Source of the DNA: Bordetella parapertussis
GTDB taxonomy: Bacteria; Cyanobacteriota; Cyanobacteriia; PCC-6307; Cyanobiaceae
Reading direction: 5' to 3'
NCBI GenBank assembly: GCA_943324725.2
Contig: CALPMR020000012.1
Location: forward strand, 1 to 24,081
DNA: 24,081 nt
This document shows positions 15,220 to 21,845 of the stretch, piece by piece. The notes under the pieces were generated by a model. It was not told the DNA's origin, did not search any database, and saw nothing but the letters and a program-made list of their open reading frames with translations. The translations under genes and the position numbers were made by a program. Every line of letters begins with the position of its first letter. Within the stretch, counting starts at the first letter, position 1.

Positions 15220-16418
15220 TGGCACCGCCTTTCCCCAACGCTCGCTCGGCGGGCAGCGGCCCTGCGATGGGCGGGCGTCGCACCTTTCTGCGGCGGCTGG
15301 CCTGGGGCGCCTCCGGTGCCGTTCTGGCCCCCGCGCTGTTGCAGGCCTGTGGCCGGGGGCCGCAGGGAAACGCCGGCAAAGGGGGCGGCGATGGTGGTGG
15401 CGAACTGGTGATCTCCACCTTCCCCCTCTACATCGATCCGGGCCAGCCCGGCGCTCCCGGCAGTGTCGAGCGCTTTCGCTCCGACACCGGCATCCAGCTG
15501 CGCTATGTCGAAGACATCAACGACGTGCGCCAGTTCTTCGCCCGCATCCAGCCCCAGCTGGCCGCCGGCCGGCCCCTGAGCCAGGACCTGGTGGTGCTGA
15601 CCGGCTGGATGGCCGAGCGGCTGATCCGGCTGGGCTGGCTCGATCCCCTGCCCCTGGCCGAGGTGCCCAACGTCCGCAACCTGATCCCCTCCCTGCGTCA
15701 GCCCGCCTGGGATCCACAGCAGCGCCACAGCCTGCCCTGGCAGTCGGGCATCGCCGGCATCGCCTACAACATCAAGGCCACCGGCCGCGAGTTGCGGGGC
15801 ATCGACGACCTGTTTGATCCGGCCCTGAAAGGGCGGGTGTCGGCGCTGCTGGAGATGCGCGACACCATGGCTCTGTTGATGCTGGCGGACGGCCAGGACG
15901 TGACACGCCCCACCTGGGCGGCCGCCCAGCCGTCCTTCGATCGGCTCGAGCAGGCCCGCCGGGACGGCCAGATCCGTCGTTTCACCGGCAACGACTACCA
16001 GAACGATCTGCTCTCCGGCAATCTGGCCGCCTGCATGGGCTGGTCCGGCGATGTGGCCCAGCTGGCCCTGGAGCAGCCCGACCTGCGCTTCGTGGTGCCG
16101 GAGAGTGGCGGCGTGCTCTGGGCCGACGTGATGGTGATGCCCAGGGGGGCTCGCCACCGGCGTGAGGTGGCCGAATGGCTGAACTGGGTCTATGAGCCGA
16201 TTGAGGCGGCCCGCATCGCCGCCGCCGTGCAGTACATCTCGCCGGTGCAGGGGGTGCAGCAGGTCCTGGCGAAGGATCCGGCCACCGCTGCCCTGGCCCG
16301 CAATCCGCTGATGTTCCCGGATGCGGCCGAGCAGCAGCGCTTGCACATGTTCGGCCCCCTGAGCGATGCGGAGGAGGCCCGCTGGGATGAGCGCTTTGCC
16401 CGCATCACCGAGGGCTGA
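15219..16418 (+). CDS. potD: Polyamine-type substrate-binding protein, Tat lipoprotein
   Basis: The 399-residue extracytoplasmic binding protein of the adjacent importer. The N-terminus has a twin-arginine signal: GRRTFLRRLAWGASG (from residue 19) with a hydrophobic segment and a lipobox LLQAC, so the folded protein is probably exported by Tat and lipidated. The mature part matches the PotD/PotF fold: LVISTFPLYIDP, FRSDTGIQLRYVEDINDVRQ, DLVVLTGWMAERLIRLGWLD, HSLPWQSGIAGIAYNIKATG, LKGRVSALLEMRDTMALLML and AACMGWSGDVAQLALEQPDL. The start at 15219 overlaps the potA stop; an internal ATG at 15267, directly before the twin arginines, is also possible. Substrate cannot be read from the sequence; the fold and neighbours favour a polyamine. 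Confidence 0.87.
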   Translation: MAPPFPNARSAGSGPAMGGRRTFLRRLAWGASGAVLAPALLQACGRGPQGNAGKGGGDGGGELVISTFPLYIDPGQPGAPGSVERFRSDTGIQLRYVEDINDVRQFFARIQPQLAAGRPLSQDLVVLTGWMAERLIRLGWLDPLPLAEVPNVRNLIPSLRQPAWDPQQRHSLPWQSGIAGIAYNIKATGRELRGIDDLFDPALKGRVSALLEMRDTMALLMLADGQDVTRPTWAAAQPSFDRLEQARRDGQIRRFTGNDYQNDLLSGNLAACMGWSGDVAQLALEQPDLRFVVPESGGVLWADVMVMPRGARHRREVAEWLNWVYEPIEAARIAAAVQYISPVQGVQQVLAKDPATAALARNPLMFPDAAEQQRLHMFGPLSDAEEARWDERFARITEG

Positions 16419-17385
16419 GCCACTGACTGCTGAACCACTGGCTGCTGAATCGCCCAGGGTTGAACCGCTGAGCCAGCCCCAACCTGGGCAGGAGCTTTCC
16501 AGGCGCCGGCGCAGCAGGCGTTGGTGGCCCTGGCTGCTGCTGAGCCCGGGCCTGCTCTGGCTGCTGGGGCTGTATCTGCTGCCGCTGCTCGGCCTGCTGC
16601 CGCTGTCGCTCTCGGAGCCGCTCAGCCGCTTCGGGCTGGAGACGGTGTTCACCGGCCGCCTGGCCAACTACCAGGAGGTGCTGCAGGCCCATGGCCCGAT
16701 CCTGGTGCGTTCCTTCGCCTACGCCGGCCTGGCGACGGCCCTCGGTCTGGTGCTGGCCTATCCGCTGGCCTACGCGATCCGCTTCCGCGGCGGCCGCTGG
16801 CAGCCGCTGCTGATCGGCCTGGTGGTGCTGCCGTCGCTCAGCTCCTATCTGGTGCGGGCGATCGCCTGGACCAGCCTGCTGGGGGATCAGGGGCCGGTGC
16901 TGGCACTGGTGGCGGCCCTGAGGCTCACCGGACCGCTCAATGCCATGGGGGTTCTGATCGATGGCCGGCTGCTGAACACCGCCACGGCCGTGATCCTCGG
17001 GCTGACCACCAACCTGTTGCCGTTCCTGGTGCTGCCGCTGGTGGTGGCGATGGAGCGGATCGATCCAAGGCTGCTGGAGGCCGCCGCCGATCTGCACGCC
17101 GGCCCCCTGCGGCGCTTCATGCAGGTGGTCTGGCCCCTGTCGCGGCCGGGGCTCGCCGCCGGCATCCTGCTGAGCCTGATCCCCGCCGCCGGCGATGTGG
17201 TCAACCCCCTGTTCCTGGGCGGGCCCAACAACCGCATGATCGCCAACACGATCGAGAACCTGCTGCTGGTGCAACTGCAGGCGCCGCGGGCAGCGGCGCT
17301 GACCCTGGTGCTGATGGCCCTGATCACGCTGGCCGTGCTGCTGCAGCTGCGCGGCCGCGGCGTTCAGGAGCTGCCCCTGCCATGA
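16387..17385 (+). CDS. potB: Polyamine-type ABC transporter permease, PotB-like
   Basis: One of two inner-membrane permeases of the importer. The 332-residue protein starts with a proline- and glutamate-rich cytoplasmic leader containing AEPL-type pentapeptide repeats, then RRRRSRRWWPWLLLSPGLLW begins the first of about six membrane segments. The permease signature is near residues 220-245 (EAAADLHAGPLRRFMQVVWP, then LSRPGLAAGI), matching the EAA loop that docks PotA. The start overlaps potD by 32 bases; an in-frame ATG at 16366 is an alternative. Its stop overlaps the potC start. Homology to PotB/PotH begins only after the leader, so the true start could be later. Confidence 0.87.
   Translation: MSALPASPRAEPLTAEPLAAESPRVEPLSQPQPGQELSRRRRSRRWWPWLLLSPGLLWLLGLYLLPLLGLLPLSLSEPLSRFGLETVFTGRLANYQEVLQAHGPILVRSFAYAGLATALGLVLAYPLAYAIRFRGGRWQPLLIGLVVLPSLSSYLVRAIAWTSLLGDQGPVLALVAALRLTGPLNAMGVLIDGRLLNTATAVILGLTTNLLPFLVLPLVVAMERIDPRLLEAAADLHAGPLRRFMQVVWPLSRPGLAAGILLSLIPAAGDVVNPLFLGGPNNRMIANTIENLLLVQLQAPRAAALTLVLMALITLAVLLQLRGRGVQELPLP
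16414..16473 (+). repeat. Four degenerate 15-base tandem repeats across the potD/potB junction
   Basis: Consecutive 15-base units GCTGAGCCACTGACT, GCTGAACCACTGGCT, GCTGAATCGCCCAGG and GTTGAACCGCTGAGC run without gaps. The first contains the potD stop codon. In the potB frame they encode AEPLT, AEPLA, AESPR, VEPLS, forming part of its N-terminal leader. This looks like slippage-driven expansion. Confidence 0.7.
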
Positions 17386-18158
17386 ACCGGATCGGAGCTG
17401 TGCTGCTGGGGTTGTGGAGTGCGCTCGCCTACGGGCTGCTCTATGCGCCGGTGGTCGTCACGGTGCTGTTCAGCTTCAACGCTCCCCGCGGCCGCTTCAA
17501 TCTGGTCTGGCAGGGCTTCACCCTGGCGAACTGGCGCCAGCCGCTGCGGGATGCGGCGCTCACCGACGCCTTTCTGACCAGCCTCGTCCTGGCTGTGGCG
17601 GCGGCCCTGCTGGCGGTGCTGCTGGGGGGCCTGATGGCGCTGGCCCTGGAGCGCGCCCGCTTCCGGGGCAGCGGCTCGATCGAGCTGCTGCTGGCCTTGC
17701 CGCTCACCAACCCGGAGATCGTGCTGGCCGCGGCGCTGCTCAACCTGTTCGTGGGCGTCGATCTGCCGCGGGGGCCGCTCACCTTGCTGCTCTCCCACAG
17801 CCTGTTCTGCCTCAGCTATGCCGCCCTCACGCTCAAGGCCCGGCTGGCGGGCTTCGATCCGACCCTGGAGCTGGCGGCCCAGGATCTGGGGGCGCCGCCG
17901 CTGCAGGCCTTCCGCCGTGTCACCCTGCCGCTGCTGTTGCCGGGGCTGCTGGCTGCCAGCCTGCTCTCGTTCTCGTTGTCGTTCGACGATTACGTGGTCA
18001 GCAGCTTCCTGGCCGGCGAAACAGTGACCCTGCCGCTCTATCTGGCCGGGGCCTTCCAGCGCGAGATCTCCCCCCAGATTCAGGTGCTCTCCACCCTGGT
18101 GCTGCTGGTCAGCGCCGTCCTGCTGGTGCTGGCGTCGCCGCGGCAGGGGCGGCCCTGA
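17382..18158 (+). CDS. potC: Polyamine-type ABC transporter permease, PotC-like
   Basis: The second permease of the importer. The 258-residue protein has an N-terminal membrane segment (LLGLWSALAYGLLYAPVVVT), the PotC-typical VLFSFNAPRGRF and FTLANWRQPL, and further segments around FLTSLVLAVAAALLAVLLGG and LLALPLTNPEIVLAAALL. The EAA loop is ELAAQDLGAPPLQAFRRVTL, then PLLLPGLLAASLLSFSLSFD and DYVVSSFLAG follow, which are strongly PotC/PotI-like. The ATG overlaps the potB stop (ATGA). The reading frame is open far upstream through potB, but that part is a shadow of potB. Order potA-potD-potB-potC differs from the E. coli potABCD order. Confidence 0.9.
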   Translation: MNRIGAVLLGLWSALAYGLLYAPVVVTVLFSFNAPRGRFNLVWQGFTLANWRQPLRDAALTDAFLTSLVLAVAAALLAVLLGGLMALALERARFRGSGSIELLLALPLTNPEIVLAAALLNLFVGVDLPRGPLTLLLSHSLFCLSYAALTLKARLAGFDPTLELAAQDLGAPPLQAFRRVTLPLLLPGLLAASLLSFSLSFDDYVVSSFLAGETVTLPLYLAGAFQREISPQIQVLSTLVLLVSAVLLVLASPRQGRP

Positions 18159-18226
18159 TCCGAGCCGGCCCTGGTCCCCGCGGCAATTGAGGATGGGGGA
18201 GCTGGATTGCAAGCCTCCTGCTCCCC

Positions 18227-19348
18227 ATGAACATCAACGGCACCCCCTGGCGCACCATCGGTCTGGAGGAGGGGGGGCGCTCGGTGTGGGTGATCGACCA
18301 GACCCTGCTGCCGCACCGCTTCGAGACCCTTTCCCTGCGCTCCCTGGATGATGCGGCCGCGGCGATCAGCACCATGGTGGTGCGCGGCGCGCCTTTGATC
18401 GGGGTGACAGGCGCCTATGGGCTGATGCTGGCCCTGCAGGCCGACCCCTCCGACAGCGCCCTGGCGGCGGCCTTCGAGCAGCTCAACGCCACCCGCCCCA
18501 CGGCAGTGAATCTGCGCTGGGCCCTGGAGCGGGTGCGCGATCGGGTGACGCCGCTGCCGCCGGCAGAGCGGGCGGCAGCGGCCCGGCAGGAGGCCGGCGC
18601 CATCGCCGAAGAGGACGTGGCGATGTGCGAGGCGATCGGCGAGCACGGCCTGCGGCTGTTCCAGCAGCTGGCGGCGGCGCGGCCCCCCGAGCGCCAGGGC
18701 GAGCCGTTGCGGGTGCTCACCCACTGCAATGCCGGCTGGCTGGCCACGGTCGACTGGGGCACGGCCCTGGCGCCGATCTACAAGGCCCACCGCGCCGGCC
18801 TGGCGATTCATGTCTGGGTGGATGAAACCCGCCCCCGCAACCAGGGGGCCAGCCTGACGGCCTTCGAGCTGGGCAAGGAAGGGGTGCCCCACACGGTGAT
18901 CGTCGACAATGCCGGCGGCCATCTGATGCAGCACGGGCTGGTCGATGCGGTGATCGTCGGCACCGATCGCACCACCCGCCGCGGCGATGTCTGCAACAAG
19001 ATCGGCACCTATCTCAAGGCCCTCGCCGCCTTTGACAACGGCGTGCCCTTCTATGTGGCGCTGCCCGCCTCGACGATTGACTGGAGCATCGCTGACGGCG
19101 TGGCCGAGATCCCGATCGAGGCGCGTTCGGAGCTGGAGGTGACCCACATCCAGGGGCTGGCGCCGCAGCCTGGCGAGCAGGGGCACAGGGCAGCCCTGAC
19201 CAGCGTGCAGCTGACTCCAGACGGCTCAGCCGGCTTCAATCCCGCCTTTGATGTCACCCCGGCGCGGCTGGTCACCGCTCTGATCACCGAGCGTGGCGTG
19301 GCGGCGGCGACGGAGGACGGCCTGCGGGGGCTCTATCCCGGCAGTTGA
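18227..19348 (+). CDS. mtnA: S-methyl-5-thioribose-1-phosphate isomerase MtnA
   Basis: MtnA converts 5-methylthioribose 1-phosphate to 5-methylthioribulose 1-phosphate in the methionine salvage pathway, which recycles methylthioadenosine, the by-product of spermidine synthesis. The 373-residue protein has STMVVRGAPLIGVTGAYG (48-65), LTHCNAGWLATVDWGTALAP with catalytic Cys167, VDETRPRNQGASLTAFEL, DNAGGHLMQHGLVDAVIVGT followed by DR with catalytic Asp247, NKIGTYLKALAAFDNGVPFY and ASTIDWSIADG. Length is normal for this family rather than for eIF2B subunits. It begins 68 bases after potC on the same strand, so cotranscription is plausible. Confidence 0.95.
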   Translation: MNINGTPWRTIGLEEGGRSVWVIDQTLLPHRFETLSLRSLDDAAAAISTMVVRGAPLIGVTGAYGLMLALQADPSDSALAAAFEQLNATRPTAVNLRWALERVRDRVTPLPPAERAAAARQEAGAIAEEDVAMCEAIGEHGLRLFQQLAAARPPERQGEPLRVLTHCNAGWLATVDWGTALAPIYKAHRAGLAIHVWVDETRPRNQGASLTAFELGKEGVPHTVIVDNAGGHLMQHGLVDAVIVGTDRTTRRGDVCNKIGTYLKALAAFDNGVPFYVALPASTIDWSIADGVAEIPIEARSELEVTHIQGLAPQPGEQGHRAALTSVQLTPDGSAGFNPAFDVTPARLVTALITERGVAAATEDGLRGLYPGS

Positions 19349-19688
19349 GCTCGGGCCGGGTGAGGTTCAGGTTGCGGGGGTGAGCCCCGGCGATCGCACC
19401 GAGGGCAGCCGCAGCTGAAACGGCGGGCCAGCCGGCCATTTCAGCTGCGGCTGCTTGTCCATCCCTGCGACTAGTGGCAGGACCTGCTGCGCCCCCCGGC
19501 GCTGAGTCTGCCTTCCGGTGACCAGCCGCTGGAGCCTGGGCGTCATGCTTCTGATCGCGGCATGGTTTGTAATTAACAAGCCCAGATGTGCTGCAATTTT
19601 TACCATCATCAGGCAACGGAAGAGCCCTATCATTATTCAGGTATTCGCCTTTCCGCATGAAGTCCGCATGAAGGAGGCAATCCCAACG
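19349..19688. other. Intergenic region between mtnA and the C39 peptidase gene
   Basis: About 340 bases. The left part is GC-rich and holds a HIP1 octamer (19390-19397) and a long hairpin (19405-19454). From about 19540 the composition changes to AT-rich, which marks the likely promoter and leader of the next gene. No gene is supported; the long minus-strand open frame covering it is a shadow of the next gene. Confidence 0.55.
19405..19454 (+). terminator. 16-base perfect inverted repeat after mtnA, candidate terminator
   Basis: GCAGCCGCAGCTGAAA (19405-19420) and TTTCAGCTGCGGCTGC (19439-19454) are perfectly complementary; the 18-base loop has its own short GGC/GCC stem. It starts 56 bases after the mtnA stop, where the pot-mtnA transcript would end. 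There is no long T-run behind it (TTGTCC follows), so it is a stem-type terminator or mRNA-protecting hairpin rather than a classical one. Confidence 0.6.
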
Positions 19689-20546
19689 ATGAGCATATCG
19701 TCCGAGAAGGTCGTCACAGCACGCATCGATACCCTCTTCAAACAGAATCCAGTCGGATCTCAGGATCTGGAGGCCTCGGAGAAGGTTCTGGTAAAGGCTG
19801 GTACCCGCATTCCGATCAGGGCCGTCTCGCCCGATCGCTATCAGCACGTCAAGCTCCAGCTGCTCAACCCTCTGCTGGCCAGCGATGGCAGCACCAGTCT
19901 CAGCACGGTCTATGCCTACCAGCCCCATGTGCAGATCGAGGGGCTGCCGCAGGCGATCAAGCTTGCCGTCAGGTACCGCGGCCAGACTGATAACGACTGG
20001 CATCCCACCTTCGGCAATGGCTACCGCCAATGCAATCTCACCTCCTGCACCATGCTGGCCGATTTCTTGCTGACCGGGGAGCTTACCTGCCGGGCGGCGG
20101 CCCAGGGGCTGAAGGAGCCAGAATCGGTCTATCAGAAATTGCTGGCCAAATACGGTGACACGACTGATCACAACTGCCAGACCGAGGCATTGAAGGATCT
20201 TGGCATCGAATCTTATTACACCCAGCAGAGCCTTTCGGCTGATGATCTGCTGCTTTCTCTGTGCCAGGGAATTCCTGTGGTGATCGGGATGAAGTACAAG
20301 AGCGGCGGTCATATCGTGCTGCTGGTGGGGTCTGATCCCGATCGCCAGATCTGGCTGGTCCACGACCCCTTTGGCACCCGGCATGGTGCCTCCGATAGCT
20401 ACGACATCGGTATCGGTGGTGCCTATGACGAATACAGCTATGACACCTTCGATCGCATCTTCTGGGATCGGGGCGCGGGCAGCGGTGATGGCCGGATTGT
20501 CACCAGCGTCAAGGGCAAGCCCACCGGCCTCAGGGCCGGCCTCTGA
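19689..20546 (+). CDS. C39-family cysteine peptidase with N-terminal SH3-like region
   Basis: The 285-residue protein has two parts. Residues 1-85 (RIDTLFKQNPVGSQDLEASE, VLVKAGTRIPIRAV, YAYQPHVQIEG) look like a small SH3-like module of the kind seen next to cell-wall enzymes in cyanobacteria. Residues 95-275 match C39-type papain-like peptidases: YRQCNLTSCTMLADFL (nucleophile probably Cys115), SGGHIVLLVG (His208) and WLVHDPFG (Asp226). There is no signal peptide or membrane segment. The start ATG at 19689 has AAGGAGG at 19671-19677, 11 bases upstream; an ATG at 19668 is in frame. It could be a bacteriocin-processing-type peptidase, but no ABC transporter is fused or adjacent; a peptidoglycan-stem peptidase is the alternative. 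Confidence 0.75.
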   Translation: MSISSEKVVTARIDTLFKQNPVGSQDLEASEKVLVKAGTRIPIRAVSPDRYQHVKLQLLNPLLASDGSTSLSTVYAYQPHVQIEGLPQAIKLAVRYRGQTDNDWHPTFGNGYRQCNLTSCTMLADFLLTGELTCRAAAQGLKEPESVYQKLLAKYGDTTDHNCQTEALKDLGIESYYTQQSLSADDLLLSLCQGIPVVIGMKYKSGGHIVLLVGSDPDRQIWLVHDPFGTRHGASDSYDIGIGGAYDEYSYDTFDRIFWDRGAGSGDGRIVTSVKGKPTGLRAGL

Positions 20547-20695
20547 GCTGGGCACGCCTAGGCCTTGGCAAGCCAGGAGTCCAGTCTCAGCCAGTTCCAT
20601 GCTCCTGGTCGGTGAGCCGCGGAGCTTGCGAGCCGGCTGAGCACAGCCCGGTTGCTGCCGAAACTTTCCGAGTGGCCGGCTGAGGAAGTCTGGCT

Positions 20696-20723
20696 TTGAA
20701 TTGCATTCAACGTTCTTTCTAAT
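20696..20723 (+). promoter_or_regulatory. Candidate promoter of the GH19 gene
   Basis: TTGAAT (20696-20701) and TCTAAT (20718-20723) are separated by 16 bases, close to a sigma-70 promoter, 17 bases before the start codon. The -35-like box is one arm of a perfect inverted repeat TTGAAT-TGC-ATTCAA (20696-20710), which could be an operator. The resulting leader would be very short. Motif-based only. Confidence 0.4.
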
Positions 20724-20740
20724 CGTCATTTCCCTTCTTT

Positions 20741-21463
20741 ATGACCAGACTCTCACCTGAGAAATTTCTCGACTTCATCACGTTTTTCCGCAAGGACAAT
20801 CCCAATCATGTCGAAGCGATGAAGGCCTTTGCGGTAAAGGTTGATCCAGTCCTCATGGATGACACGGCGGCCTGGGTCGTTCAATTCCGCACCCCTCCCC
20901 AAGCGCTCATCCCATCCCAGCCAGGCGCTGGTGCCGCCCTGATCAGCAAGGAGCAATTGGCGCAGATCTGGATCTGTGCTCCGGCGATGATTCAGGACAG
21001 TGAGGTGGCTGAGCTGAATGCCTGTCTGAATCAATTCGGTATCACCACAAAGTCCAGGCTCCGTCATTTCCTCAGCCAGACGGCCCATGAATCGGGTGGA
21101 GGACGTTACAAAAAGGAACTCGCCTCAGGTTGGGACTATGAGGGCAGGACCGATCTTGGTAACACCCAGTCAGGCGATGGTCCTCGCTTCAAGGGGGGCG
21201 GCTATATCCAGCTGACCGGGCGGGCTAATTATCAGGATTTTGCTGATTTCATCAAGGATCCTGCCGTGATGCAGGGTGTTGACTATGTGGCAGAGCACTA
21301 CCCTTTCAGCTCGGCAGGCTTCTGGTGGCAAAATCATAAGATGAATCAGCTTTGCGATTCAAGCCCAAGCGTCAAGGATGTCACCTTGCGGGTCAACGGT
21401 GGTACCAACGGCTTGGCGGATCGGGAGATGTATTACCAGCGCTGTCTGGCCGCCATTCCCTGA
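20741..21463 (+). CDS. Glycoside hydrolase family 19 protein (endolysin/chitinase type)
   Basis: A predicted endo-acting glycosidase cutting peptidoglycan or chitin. In the 240-residue protein, residues 1-65 are a helical region I do not recognise ([20 protein letters not shown]). The GH19 domain runs from about 70 to 238: [20 protein letters not shown] followed by HESGG (catalytic Glu117), [14 protein letters not shown] (Glu134), [16 protein letters not shown] (149-164), [17 protein letters not shown] and [13 protein letters not shown]. This short form is typical of phage endolysins and bacterial lysozyme-like GH19 enzymes rather than plant chitinases. No signal peptide is seen. It follows the C39 peptidase gene by 194 bases on the same strand, with its own candidate promoter. 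No clear Shine-Dalgarno precedes the ATG. Confidence 0.87.
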   Translation: MTRLSPEKFLDFITFFRKDNPNHVEAMKAFAVKVDPVLMDDTAAWVVQFRTPPQALIPSQPGAGAALISKEQLAQIWICAPAMIQDSEVAELNACLNQFGITTKSRLRHFLSQTAHESGGGRYKKELASGWDYEGRTDLGNTQSGDGPRFKGGGYIQLTGRANYQDFADFIKDPAVMQGVDYVAEHYPFSSAGFWWQNHKMNQLCDSSPSVKDVTLRVNGGTNGLADREMYYQRCLAAIP

Positions 21464-21845
21464 ATTGGATTCTGGATCAGCGCTGGACCGGCTGGGCTGG
21501 ATTGATTCCCTGGTGGCAGTAGCCCACCTCCCCCTGCCGGCGAGGCTTGCAGGGAAAGCGCAGTGGCACGACGATCCTGGCTCCGCAGGCGCGATGCGGG
21601 AGCACGGTGTTGCCCTGGGCCAGCACCGCTCTGGATCAGATCCCCCTCCACTGGATCGCGCCCCGTCCGGTAGGCAGGCCCGGTTTCGGAGGCTGCTGCT
21701 GGCGGTAGGTTGAGTGGATCGACGGGCTCAGCTGCTTTCAGCCTGCCCTGCTGGGCGCGGTGAGGCGCTGGCGGAGGGTCTGCGGGGGCGGGATCCCGGC
21801 CCCCTCGGGCTCGTAGCATTCGCTCCAACAGAGGGTTCCTAACAG
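21464..21845. other. Intergenic region between the GH19 gene and the sensor gene
   Basis: About 382 bases without a supported gene. It holds two weak stem-loops: CCCTGC (21532-21537) with GCAGGG (21549-21554), a possible end for the GH19 transcript, and a GC-rich hairpin at 21784-21804 (GGGGGC against GCCCCC) just upstream of the sensor gene. Minus-strand open frames here are low-complexity (Pro/Ala/Arg-rich) and rejected. Confidence 0.45.

Noticed and set aside
14883..16667. Long minus-strand open frame (594 codons) antisense to potD and parts of potA and potB
   Set aside because: No family pattern; the plus-strand genes have clear ABC transporter motifs and overlapping starts and stops.
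16521..17381. Upstream extension of the potC frame through potB
   Set aside because: Translation is Gly/Ala/Arg/Pro-rich shadow sequence; PotC homology begins at the ATG at 17382, which overlaps the potB stop.
19284..20729. Long minus-strand open frame (481 codons) antisense to the C39 peptidase gene
   Set aside because: The plus-strand protein has a ribosome-binding site and catalytic motifs; the antisense translation is featureless.
21433..21828. Minus-strand frame of 131 codons between the GH19 and sensor genes
   Set aside because: Pro/Ala/Arg-rich translation overlapping the GH19 end, with no domain pattern.
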